Source: Ralstonia sp. 25mfcol4.1 (GTDB taxonomy: Bacteria > Pseudomonadota > Gammaproteobacteria > Burkholderiales > Burkholderiaceae). From it: a DNA stretch of 64,000 bases. The notes below the pieces were generated by a model that was not told where the DNA came from, ran no database searches, and saw only the letters and a program-made list of their open reading frames with translations. Below, piece by piece: positions 24,449 to 31,745 of this stretch. The number at the start of each line of letters is the position of its first letter. Positions within the stretch are counted from its first letter, which is position 1. The DNA is taken from the NCBI RefSeq assembly GCF_900104095.1, contig NZ_FNJO01000008.1:1-64000 (forward strand). The letters are read 5' to 3'. The translations under genes and the position numbers were made by a program.

Positions 24449-25510
24449 ATGGGATATCAACTGACCATCGAACCGCTGGGCCAGACCATCGACGTCAACG
24501 CGGGCCAGACCCTGCTGGACGCCTGCCTGCGCGCCGGCGTGTGGCTGCCGCACGCCTGCGGCCACGGCCTGTGCGGCACCTGCAAGGTGCAGACGCTGGA
24601 TGGCGAGATCGATCACGGCGAGGCGTCGCCGTTCGCGCTGATGGATTTCGAGCGCGAGGAGGCCAAGTGCCTGGCCTGCTGCGCCACGCCGCTGTCCGAC
24701 ATGACCATCGAGGCCGATATCGAGCCCGATCCCGACCACCAGTGCCTGCCGCTGATGGACTTCACGGCCGAAGTCACGCGCATCGAGGCGCTGACGCCGA
24801 CCATCAAGGGGGTGTTCCTGCGGGTGGACGGCGCCGAGCCGCTGCGTTTTCAGCCCGGCCAGTACGTCAACCTCTGGGTCGGCAAGGAAGCCGCGCCGCG
24901 CGCGTTTTCGATTGCGTCGGCCCCGTCGTCGGACGAGATCGAACTGAATGTCCGCCTGGTGCCGGGCGGTAGCGCGACATCGTATATCCACCAAAATCTG
25001 GCGGTGGGCGAGCGGTTGCAACTGTCCGGGCCGCTGGGGCGCTTCTTCGTGCGCAAGAGCGATCCGCGTCCGCTGGTGTTCATGGCGGGCGGCTCGGGGC
25101 TGTCGAGCCCGCGCTCGATGGTGCTGGACCTGCTGGCGTCGGGCGACAAACGCCAGATCGTGCTGGTACATGGCGCACGTACCGCCGACGAGCTGTATTA
25201 CCGGGAGGCGTTCGAGGCGCTGGCCGCCCGGCACGATCACTTCACCTATGTGCCGGTGCTGTCGGCCGAGCCGCGGGACAGCGTCTGGGACGGCGAGCGC
25301 GGCTATGTGCACGACGTGGCGTCGAGCCATTTCGGGCACGACTTCCGTGGATGGCGCGCCTACCTGTGCGGCCCCCCGCCGATGATCGAGGCCTGCATCG
25401 CCACGCTGATGCTGGGCCGGCTGTTCGAACGCGACATTTTCACCGAGAAATTCCTCTCGGCGGCGGACGCCGGCCACGCTACCCGTAGTCCGCTGTTCCG
25501 GTCGCTATAA
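24449..25510 (+). CDS. dmpP: Phenol hydroxylase reductase component
   Basis: The 353-residue flavoprotein passes electrons from NADH to the oxygenase. The N-terminal plant-type ferredoxin domain has Cys37, Cys42, Cys45 and Cys77 (C-x4-C-x2-C-x31-C) binding [2Fe-2S]. The FAD domain shows RAFSIAS (RxYS-like) from about residue 150. The NAD domain shows FMAGGSGLSSPRSMVLDL and CGPPPMIEA. It is the last hydroxylase gene; catA starts 52 bases later with its own AAGGAGA site. Confidence 0.96.
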   Translation: MGYQLTIEPLGQTIDVNAGQTLLDACLRAGVWLPHACGHGLCGTCKVQTLDGEIDHGEASPFALMDFEREEAKCLACCATPLSDMTIEADIEPDPDHQCLPLMDFTAEVTRIEALTPTIKGVFLRVDGAEPLRFQPGQYVNLWVGKEAAPRAFSIASAPSSDEIELNVRLVPGGSATSYIHQNLAVGERLQLSGPLGRFFVRKSDPRPLVFMAGGSGLSSPRSMVLDLLASGDKRQIVLVHGARTADELYYREAFEALAARHDHFTYVPVLSAEPRDSVWDGERGYVHDVASSHFGHDFRGWRAYLCGPPPMIEACIATLMLGRLFERDIFTEKFLSAADAGHATRSPLFRSL

Positions 25511-25562
25511 CGGCCGGACCAGAGACCAAACCCGAAGAACGACCCCACCCAAGGAGACAACC

Positions 25563-26477
25563 ATGGACAAGATCCAGATCGACGCCGTGCTCAACCGTAT
25601 CGAGGAAACCACGGGCCAGCACGCCAACCCGCGTATCGCCGCCATCGTCCACCGCATGGTGCGCGACCTGTTCTACATGATGGAAGACCTTGACGTGCAG
25701 CCCGAGGAATTCTGGTCGGGGCTGAATTTCCTGGCCGAGGCCGGCCGCGCCGGCGAGCTTGGGCTGATCGCGCCGGGGCTGGGCTTCGACCACTTCCTGG
25801 ACCTGCGCATGGACGAAGCCGAGGCGCGCGCCGGCATCGAAGGCGGCACGCCACGGACCATCGAGGGGCCGCTCTACGTGGCCGGCGCGCCGGTGGCGCA
25901 TGGCGAGGCGCGCCTGGATGACGGCACGGACGAGGGCGAAATGCTGGTGATGGAAGGGCAGGTCAGGGACGCCGGCGGCCAGCCACTGCCAAATGCCGTG
26001 GTGGAGGTCTGGCACGCCAACTCGCTGGGTAACTATTCGTACTTCGACCCGACGCAGAGCGCGTTCAACCTGCGCCGCACCATCGTGACCGACGCGGAAG
26101 GGCGCTACCGCTTCCGCAGCATCATGCCGGTGGGCTACAGCGTGCCGCCGGGCGGCAGCACCGATCGCCTGCTGAAGCAACTGGATCGCCACGGCACCCG
26201 CCCAGCACACATCCATTTTTTCGTGTCCGCGCCGGGGCATCGCAAATTGACCACGCAGATCAATATCGACGGCGATCCGTTCCTGTGGGATGACTTTGCG
26301 TTTGCCACGCGCGAGGGTCTGGTGCCCCCCGTGACGCGCGTCGATGACCCGGCCGCCATGCAGGCGGCGGGCGCCGACAAGCCGTTCGCGATGATCCGCT
26401 TCGATTTCACGCTGCACGCGGACAGCGCCAGCGCACCGCAGGCCGAAGTGGCGCGGCAACGGGCGGTGGTGGCCTGA
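25563..26477 (+). CDS. catA: Catechol 1,2-dioxygenase (intradiol)
   Basis: The 304-residue non-haem Fe(III) enzyme cleaves catechol to cis,cis-muconate. The iron ligands are Tyr158 (in NYSYF), Tyr192 (PVGYSVP), His216 and His218 (RPAHIHFF). The Tyr192-to-His216 spacing of 24 equals that of the Acinetobacter enzyme. An N-terminal helical linker domain (residues 1-100) ends at GTPRTIEGPLYVAGAP. Lying directly behind dmpP, it replaces the dmpQ-dmpB extradiol genes found after this operon in Pseudomonas. Phenol is therefore channelled to the ortho pathway. The remaining cat genes are not in the window. Confidence 0.97.
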   Translation: MDKIQIDAVLNRIEETTGQHANPRIAAIVHRMVRDLFYMMEDLDVQPEEFWSGLNFLAEAGRAGELGLIAPGLGFDHFLDLRMDEAEARAGIEGGTPRTIEGPLYVAGAPVAHGEARLDDGTDEGEMLVMEGQVRDAGGQPLPNAVVEVWHANSLGNYSYFDPTQSAFNLRRTIVTDAEGRYRFRSIMPVGYSVPPGGSTDRLLKQLDRHGTRPAHIHFFVSAPGHRKLTTQINIDGDPFLWDDFAFATREGLVPPVTRVDDPAAMQAAGADKPFAMIRFDFTLHADSASAPQAEVARQRAVVA

Positions 26478-26498
26478 AGGTTGCCTGTGCCTTTTGTC

Positions 26499-26534
26499 TT
26501 CTCCCCGCTCCGGTACACGGGAAGGGGGAGAAAA
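26499..26534. terminator. Probable terminator between convergent catA and AhpD-like gene
   Basis: TTCTCCCC (26499-26506) pairs with GGGGAGAA (26525-26532), followed by AA on the plus strand; CTTTTGT precedes the hairpin. It sits in the 66-base convergent gap. The loop is long (18 bases) but has weaker internal pairing. Confidence 0.55.
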
Positions 26535-26543
26535 CCCGGGGAT

Positions 26544-27002
26544 TTACATCCCCGGCGGCGGGTTCAGCGGAATCTGGTTGCGCAGGCTCAGGTTCATCAC
26601 GTTCCAGGCGCGGATGGCGGCCACGGTATAGCAAAGCTGGGCGATTTCTTCCTCGCTGAAGTGCTCGCGCAGAGCCGGATAGGCGGCGTCCGTATCGTCG
26701 CGATGGGGCAGGGCGTTCATGGCTTCGGCCCAGCCCAGCGCGGCGCGCTCGCGGGCGTCGAAGAACGGTGCCTCGCGCCAGCCGGCAATGGCGTTCAGGT
26801 GGCGGGGGTCCACGCCCTGCCTGATCAGGTCGCGCCAGTGCATGTCGATGCAGAGGCCGCAGCCGTTCAGTTGCGACACACGCAACTGCACCATTTCGAC
26901 CAGGCGTTCGCCGAGCGAACTTTTCTTGCACGATTGCGACAGGGCAATCAGGGCCTTCTGGCTGGTCGAGGCCAGGGGGAAGAAGTTGAGGCGTGCAGAC
27001 AT
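26544..27002 (-). CDS. AhpD-like carboxymuconolactone-decarboxylase-family protein
   Basis: The 152-residue protein has the AhpD fold motif: Glu36 followed by Cys48-G-L-Cys51 and His55 (CGLCIDMH), the proton-relay and redox-active CXXC of alkylhydroperoxidase AhpD-type proteins. The C-terminal half AIRAWNVMNLSLRNQIPL is also typical. It is probably a thiol-dependent peroxidase or decarboxylase-related protein of the cytosol. ATG 27002 has GGAGAAACGC upstream; in-frame extensions to 27179 are not needed. Although it lies next to catA it faces the other way, so a role in aromatic breakdown is not implied. Confidence 0.85.
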   Translation of the reverse strand: MSARLNFFPLASTSQKALIALSQSCKKSSLGERLVEMVQLRVSQLNGCGLCIDMHWRDLIRQGVDPRHLNAIAGWREAPFFDARERAALGWAEAMNALPHRDDTDAAYPALREHFSEEEIAQLCYTVAAIRAWNVMNLSLRNQIPLNPPPGM

Positions 27003-27142
27003 GCGTTTCTCCAATGCGTCAGATGTCGTCGGATTCAGGAAGACGGACGCGGCAATTTGCATCCGTTTGTCCATAAGACGAGCGGCGAAACGCGGTTGTG
27101 ACAGCTTTTGCGAAAATTTTTTGCCTGCGGGCCGGCCAGCGG

Positions 27143-28306
27143 TCAGAGCTTGCCTTCGATGGCCTTGCGCTCGCGCCACATCTCCTGCACGAACGGGTCG
27201 GTAATCCCATACAGCCCGTGTCCCTTGCGCATGATCAGGTTGGTGGCCATCAGTTCGTTGACCACAGGCTGTGCCTCTTCCACCTTGACCTCCCGGCCGA
27301 TGGCCTTCGAGTAGGCGGCGGCGGCATCGGCCGAGAACAGCCCGCGCGCATCGCCATCGGCCGAGGCAATCCGGTCGAAGATGGCCGTGGCCAGGCCGCC
27401 CAGTTGTTCCAGCTTCATCAGTTCGATATCGGCCGCCGTCGAGCGCAGCGTGTTGGCGATCACCGGCAGGTGTTCGTCGGGATCGCTGCCCGGCGGCAGG
27501 TGGAAATGCAGCTGGCGCAGCGCCTTGATCATTTCCTCCGGGCGGTTTCCCAGCGTCTGGAACGCCTTGACGGCCACATCCAGCGACGGCTGGGCGGTAA
27601 AGCCCTCGGCGGACAGGCGTTCCAGCAGATAGGCCACATATTCCTTGTCCAGCACCGGATAGGCTACCGACGTGGCGCCCGTAAAGGCCTGGTTGCGGCG
27701 GGCCGTCAGCTCCCCGACCAGCGCGCGGTGCGACCCCGTGCCGACAAAGAGGAAGTGCCCCAACGTGTTGGGCCGGGGATTGATGGCGTCACGCGCCGCC
27801 TTCAGCGCCAGCAGCATCTGGTTGCCTTCCTCGGACGTGATGGCGTGCTGCACCTCATCGACAATCAGCACCACATCGGTCCGGCCCTGGTCCACCACCT
27901 CTTTCAGCGCCTGGGCCAGCGTGGCGCCGCCGGGCTCGCCCAGCGTATCGAGCTTGAACCCGAACTTGAAGCCGAGCGCGCCGATGTCTGCCCCGGCCAG
28001 CCGCCGAAGCTTGCGCACGGCGGCAGCCGGCAGCGATTCCAGTTCGGACAGCTTTTCGCGGATGGCGTCGCGGATCAGGGTGGCAGGGCTGCGCTGGGTA
28101 TCGCTCCACAGGTCGACGTAGATCACGATCGCGCCCAGGTCTTCCAGCGCCGGTATCAGGTCATTGACCAGGAACGTGGTCTTGCCGATGCGCCGCAGGC
28201 CCGACAGGAACAGGCCGGATCGTAGCCCTTCGTCCAGCACGCTCGGATGCAGCAACTGCCGCGCCATCTGGCGGGCAAGCTCTGGACGCTTGAAGACGTA
28301 GCTCAT
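27143..28306 (-). CDS. AAA-type ATPase with C-terminal winged-helix-like region
   Basis: The 387-residue protein shows Walker A in SGLRRIGKTTFL (residues 34-45), Walker B VVLIVDEVQH (around 151) and a sensor-like LFVGTGSHRAL, the pattern of Arch_ATPase/STAND-like NTPases. The last 80 residues (KAIGREVKVEEAQPVVNELM then GHGLYGITDPFVQEMW) resemble a winged-helix domain. No partner gene is adjacent. Similar orphan ATPases occur in genomic islands with unproven roles. The AT-rich upstream sequence contains a 21-base palindrome 16 bases before the ATG, suggesting autoregulation. Function unknown. Confidence 0.75.
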   Translation of the reverse strand: MSYVFKRPELARQMARQLLHPSVLDEGLRSGLFLSGLRRIGKTTFLVNDLIPALEDLGAIVIYVDLWSDTQRSPATLIRDAIREKLSELESLPAAAVRKLRRLAGADIGALGFKFGFKLDTLGEPGGATLAQALKEVVDQGRTDVVLIVDEVQHAITSEEGNQMLLALKAARDAINPRPNTLGHFLFVGTGSHRALVGELTARRNQAFTGATSVAYPVLDKEYVAYLLERLSAEGFTAQPSLDVAVKAFQTLGNRPEEMIKALRQLHFHLPPGSDPDEHLPVIANTLRSTAADIELMKLEQLGGLATAIFDRIASADGDARGLFSADAAAAYSKAIGREVKVEEAQPVVNELMATNLIMRKGHGLYGITDPFVQEMWRERKAIEGKL

Positions 28307-28321
28307 GGCGGTTTTGGTCTG

Positions 28322-28342
28322 AATTATTGGATTCCAATAATT
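28322..28342. promoter_or_regulatory. Palindrome upstream of the AAA ATPase gene
   Basis: AATTATTGGA (28322-28331), one central T and TCCAATAATT (28333-28342) form a perfect inverted repeat with 10-base arms in an unusually AT-rich stretch. The half-element GGATTCTTATAA follows. It lies where the promoter of the ATPase gene should be, so it is a probable operator. Confidence 0.6.
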
Positions 28343-28472
28343 ATAGGATTCTTATAAATCAAAGTAAAACAGCCAGGCAATCCGCCCTGCGGCCGGGAAG
28401 TGCTGCAAAAGGATCGTTGAATGGGCTGTCAGGTGGCAAACTGGCGTTTTGCCGACCTACCTGGGGCCTCCC

Positions 28473-28835
28473 GTGCAACTATCGCCAGCTATCCCAATCC
28501 TCCGCATCTTCTCCGTCGACAAGGCGAAAGAGTTCTATCTGGATTTCCTCGGCTTCACGCTGGACTGGGAACATCGGTTTGGCGACGACTTTCCGCTCTA
28601 TGCCCAGGTCTCGCGGTCCGGGCTGACGCTGCATCTCAGCGAGCACCACGGCGACGCCACGCCGGGGTCGGCGATCTTCGTGCCGATCGACGACGTGGAC
28701 GCGCTCCACCGGGAACTGACCGCGCGGCAGTACCGCTATGCCAAGCCCGGCGTGGAAGACGCCGGTTGGGGTCGCCAGTTGCAGGTCAAGGACCCGTTCG
28801 GCAACCGGCTCTGCTTCTGCCAGCAGACGGCGTAG
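28473..28835 (+). CDS. VOC-superfamily (glyoxalase/bleomycin-resistance-like) protein
   Basis: The roughly 120-residue protein has the paired beta-alpha-beta-beta-beta modules of the vicinal-oxygen-chelate fold: AIPILRIFSVDKAKEFYLDFLGF, LHLSEHHGDATPGS, then KPGVEDAGWGRQLQVKDPFGNRL. The His in LHLSEHHG and the Glu/Asp near the end could bind metal. Proteins of this exact type are annotated as glyoxalase superfamily or bleomycin-resistance-like; the substrate is unknown. The start is uncertain: GTG 28473 has GGGG 8 bases upstream, TTG 28449 does not. Confidence 0.75.
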   Translation: MQLSPAIPILRIFSVDKAKEFYLDFLGFTLDWEHRFGDDFPLYAQVSRSGLTLHLSEHHGDATPGSAIFVPIDDVDALHRELTARQYRYAKPGVEDAGWGRQLQVKDPFGNRLCFCQQTA

Positions 28836-28984
28836 CCGGCATCAATCGACTGGCAGGACCGGGATTCCGCGCCTCTTCCGAGGGATTGCCGTCGGGGTCC
28901 GGGAAACGGGGTCGCCGGCCATCGGCGGGGGCATCGCCACGTCTACAATGCGGTCCTCGCCCCAGCTCCTATTGTGTCCGCCCC

Positions 28985-30208
28985 ATGCATCCAGCCGGCC
29001 GCGCGTTCCGCTGCCTTGCCATCCGCCTTCCGGTGCGTGCCGGACTATTCATGCTGGCGATTGCCGGGACCGCCCAGACGGCGCCTGCCGCCGATGCCGA
29101 TGCGATCCACCAGGCCGTCGATGCCGCGGTGAAGCCGGTAATGGCCCGGTACAAGGTGCCGGGCATGGCCGTGGCGATCACCGCCGGTGGCCAGCACCGG
29201 GTCTTCAACTATGGCGTGGCATCGCGGCAGGGCAGCCAGCCCGTTACCGACGACACGCTTTTCGAGATCGGATCGGTCAGCAAGACGTTCACAGCCACGC
29301 TGGCGGCCTGGGCGCAAGCGCGCGGCGTGCTCTCGCTCGATGACAAGGCCACCCGCTACCTGCCAATGCTTGCCGGCAGCGCGTTCGACCGCATCAGTCT
29401 GCTGGAACTGGGCACATACACGGCGGGCGGCCTGCCGCTGCAGGTACCGGATGCCGTCCACACCATGCCGCAGATGATGCAATGGCTGCGCGACTGGCAG
29501 CCCGACGCCGTGCCGGGCACGCAGCGGCGCTATTCGAACGTCAGCATCGGCCTGTTCGGCTTTGCGGCCGCCCAGGCGCTGGATACCTCGTTCGAAAGCG
29601 CGATGGCGCGGCAACTGATTCCGACGCTCGGCCTGACCCATTCGTGGGTCCAGGTGCCCCGCGCCGAGATGGCCCACTACGCATGGGGCTACCGCGACGA
29701 CAAGCCAGTGCGTGCGTCGGCCGGCGTGTTCGACGGCCAGGCCTACGGCATCAGGACCACGGCGGCGGACATGATCCGCTACGTCGAACTGAATATCGAT
29801 GCACGGGCGGTTTCCGACGCGGCGCTGCGCCAGGCGCTGGCCGCCACCCATGCGGGCTACTTCCGGGTGGGCGGGATGACGCAGGGGCTGGGCTGGGAAC
29901 GCTATGGCTGGCCGGTGTCGCTGGACGTGCTGCAGGCCGGCAACGACGCGAGCATGGTGCGCGACGCCCAGGCCGTGCAGCGCATCGACCCGCCGCAACC
30001 GGCGCCGGCTGACGTGCTGATCAACAAGACCGGCTCGACCAACGGGTTTGGCGCCTATGTGGCATTCGTGCCGGGGCGGCGGATCGGCGTGGTGATGCTG
30101 GCCAACCGGAATCTGCCGATTCCCGCGCGCGTGCAGGCCGCCTACGCGATCCTGCAGGCACTGGATGGCGCCGGGGCGGCGAGCGGGTCCGCGCCGCAGG
30201 CCCGATAA
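28985..30208 (+). CDS. ampC: Class C beta-lactamase (AmpC-type)
   Basis: The 407-residue precursor has a signal peptide ending near AQTAPAADA (residue 38). The serine beta-lactamase motifs are present: Ser97-V-S-Lys100 (GSVSK), Tyr183-Ser-Asn (RRYSN) and NKTGSTNGFGAYVAF near residue 347. YSN rather than SDN places it in class C. It would hydrolyse beta-lactams in the periplasm. No ampR-like LysR gene is divergent here, so classical induction by AmpR is not apparent; it may be constitutive at low level. Confidence 0.92.
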   Translation: MHPAGRAFRCLAIRLPVRAGLFMLAIAGTAQTAPAADADAIHQAVDAAVKPVMARYKVPGMAVAITAGGQHRVFNYGVASRQGSQPVTDDTLFEIGSVSKTFTATLAAWAQARGVLSLDDKATRYLPMLAGSAFDRISLLELGTYTAGGLPLQVPDAVHTMPQMMQWLRDWQPDAVPGTQRRYSNVSIGLFGFAAAQALDTSFESAMARQLIPTLGLTHSWVQVPRAEMAHYAWGYRDDKPVRASAGVFDGQAYGIRTTAADMIRYVELNIDARAVSDAALRQALAATHAGYFRVGGMTQGLGWERYGWPVSLDVLQAGNDASMVRDAQAVQRIDPPQPAPADVLINKTGSTNGFGAYVAFVPGRRIGVVMLANRNLPIPARVQAAYAILQALDGAGAASGSAPQAR

Positions 30209-30232
30209 GGTCCGGCTGACCGCCTGATCCGG

Positions 30233-30781
30233 CTACAGCGGTATGCCGAACAGCATCACGCTGGCAGCCGTGGCGCGGCCAATCCTTGCCACGCGCCGCA
30301 GCCAGTCGGCCATACGGTGGACGCATCGCCGCAGCTTCTCGGTGCGTATCTGTACTTCGCGTGCCAGCCGGCGTGCGATTCGCACGAGCAGGCGCAGGCC
30401 GCGCGGAATGGGGTTGTGGCAGAAGGCCACCTTGCGCACGTAGTTGTCCACCTCCCAGAACCAGGTCGTCCCGCACGGGAAGTAACCGGCATCGCCGACG
30501 TTCAGGGTATGGGTCCTGCCATGGCAGTCGGTGACCCGCACGCTGCCTTCCAGGATGACCACCACCTCGTCGAATTCGTAATACCAGTCGAACGTGCTGC
30601 GCGTGCAGTCCCAGATCATGGTCCAGGCGGCGCCATCCACGGTGGAGGAGTGCTCCTGATACCGCATCACCGGTGTGCCGCTGCGCATGGAACTCGGCGA
30701 GATCGGACACGGCTGTCCCGGCGGGATGCGGATGCTGCCGAACCGGCTGGCCTGGTCGAGGACTTGCGGCGAGTCTGGCAT
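30233..30781 (-). CDS. Cupin-domain protein
   Basis: The 182-residue protein has one cupin barrel: WDCTRSTFDWYYEFDEVVVILEGSVRV is motif 1 (with Tyr/Glu where many cupins have His) and NVGDAGYFPCGTTWFWEV is motif 2. The C-terminal 60 residues are basic (RLLVRIARRLAREVQIR) and end in a short hydrophobic segment, possibly membrane-associated. ATG 30781 follows GAGGAGA. No catalytic role is evident; it could be a small-molecule-binding protein. A hairpin terminator sits about 100 bases upstream in the same orientation. Confidence 0.72.
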   Translation of the reverse strand: MPDSPQVLDQASRFGSIRIPPGQPCPISPSSMRSGTPVMRYQEHSSTVDGAAWTMIWDCTRSTFDWYYEFDEVVVILEGSVRVTDCHGRTHTLNVGDAGYFPCGTTWFWEVDNYVRKVAFCHNPIPRGLRLLVRIARRLAREVQIRTEKLRRCVHRMADWLRRVARIGRATAASVMLFGIPL

Positions 30782-30881
30782 GACGAATGTCTCCTCTGTC
30801 TTTCTGGCTATTCGTCGATGCTTGCCGAATGCACCGTTGCGCGATATGCGAAACCGCACATTTGAAACATTTGCGGATCGC

Positions 30882-30916
30882 AAAAAAAGAACCCGCCTGA
30901 CGCGAATCAGACGGGT
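30882..30916 (-). terminator. Intrinsic terminator upstream of the cupin gene
   Basis: On the minus strand ACCCGTCTGA pairs with TCAGGCGGGT (complement of 30891-30916; one mismatch, 6-base loop), followed by a seven-U run after TC. No gene is seen on the minus strand for several hundred bases upstream. It therefore either ends an unrecognised transcript or acts as an attenuator in the cupin leader. Confidence 0.7.
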
Positions 30917-31202
30917 TTGCAGGGGGAGGTTAAACAGGACGGGTCAGGTCCTGCGATGAAGCTTAGAGTGAGGCACATGCACAGGCTGTAGGCGTTTGTC
31001 TGATTTTGTATTTCTGGCAGTTTGGGGCCAGGTTCGGCACCGGAATGCAGGCGGTGCATGGCTTCCCAGCGGTGCGCGGTATCTCGCTGGCAATTTGGCG
31101 TGCCACCCGCTACGATGCATCTCCATGCAACCAGTTGCATAAAGAAGGCATAAGAGGGATCGAATGGTTGGCCTTTCCTACCTTCCGAAGTTTCCACCTT
31201 CT
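30917..31202. other. Intergenic region without a supported gene
   Basis: Together with flanking sequence, 30782-31252 holds no protein gene I can support; open frames here are low-complexity and lack ribosome sites. It contains the orphan terminator, AT-rich patches near 30985-31020 and a short tandem repeat just before 31253. Confidence 0.5.
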
Positions 31203-31238
31203 CACCTTCCCACCTTCCCACCTTCCCACCTTCCCACC
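31203..31238. repeat. 8-bp tandem repeat (CACCTTCC) before the NTF2-like gene
   Basis: Four exact copies of CACCTTCC and a partial fifth run to 31238 and abut the AAGGAGA ribosome site of the gene at 31253. Diverged copies extend upstream to about 31175. Confidence 0.9.
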
Positions 31239-31252
31239 ACAAGGAGACCTGC

Positions 31253-31687
31253 ATGGACGTTCAAGGCCTGACCCCCGCCGCGCAGCAGACGCTGGCGGCG
31301 TGGCACGCGCTGCTGGCGCGAAATGCCATGGAAGAGCTGGACCCGCTACTGTCGGATCGCATCGTTTTTCGCTCGCCTGTGGCGCATACGCCATATCCAG
31401 GGCGTGCCGCGATCAAGCTGGTGCTCAAGACGGTGAACACGGTTTTCCACAACTTCACCTACCACCGCATGTTCGCCACGGACGACGGCAAGGGCGCCGT
31501 ACTGGAGTTCAGTGCCGAGGTCGATGGGAAGGCGCTGAAAGGCATCGACATGCTGCGTTTTGACGAAGCCGGCAAGATCGAGGAGTTCGAGGTCATGGTG
31601 CGGCCGATGTCCGGCCTGCATGCGCTGGCCGAAGCCATGGGCGCCAGACTGGCTGCCCAGAAGGCCGTGCTGGCCGGCGCGGAATAG
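31253..31687 (+). CDS. NTF2/SnoaL-like protein
   Basis: The 144-residue protein has the cone-shaped NTF2 fold pattern: an N-terminal helix (TPAAQQTLAAWHALLARNAM), DPLLSDRIVFRSPVAHTPYPGR and strands ending FDEAGKIEEFEVMVRPMSG. This resembles SnoaL-like polyketide-cyclase-related proteins, which include ligand-binding and isomerase-type members. No catalytic residues can be assigned. AAGGAGACCTGC precedes ATG. It is convergent with the GMC oxidoreductase gene; the gap between them contains a 13-bp GC-rich repeat (AGCCGTCAGCGGC). Confidence 0.8.
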   Translation: MDVQGLTPAAQQTLAAWHALLARNAMEELDPLLSDRIVFRSPVAHTPYPGRAAIKLVLKTVNTVFHNFTYHRMFATDDGKGAVLEFSAEVDGKALKGIDMLRFDEAGKIEEFEVMVRPMSGLHALAEAMGARLAAQKAVLAGAE

Positions 31688-31745
31688 CCGCAGCCGTCAG
31701 CCCCAGCCGTCAGCGGCAGCCGTCAGCGGCAGCCGCCCGCCAGCC

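Noticed and set aside
25511-27002. Meta-cleavage genes (dmpQ/dmpB) expected after dmpP
   Set aside because: The only dioxygenase present has the intradiol Tyr/Tyr/His/His ligands, so it is catA, and no ferredoxin gene of the dmpQ type exists here.
30907-31254. Possible 115-codon gene on the minus strand before the cupin
   Set aside because: Its start lies in the CACCTTCC repeat and its first residues are a translation of that repeat; no homology or ribosome site.
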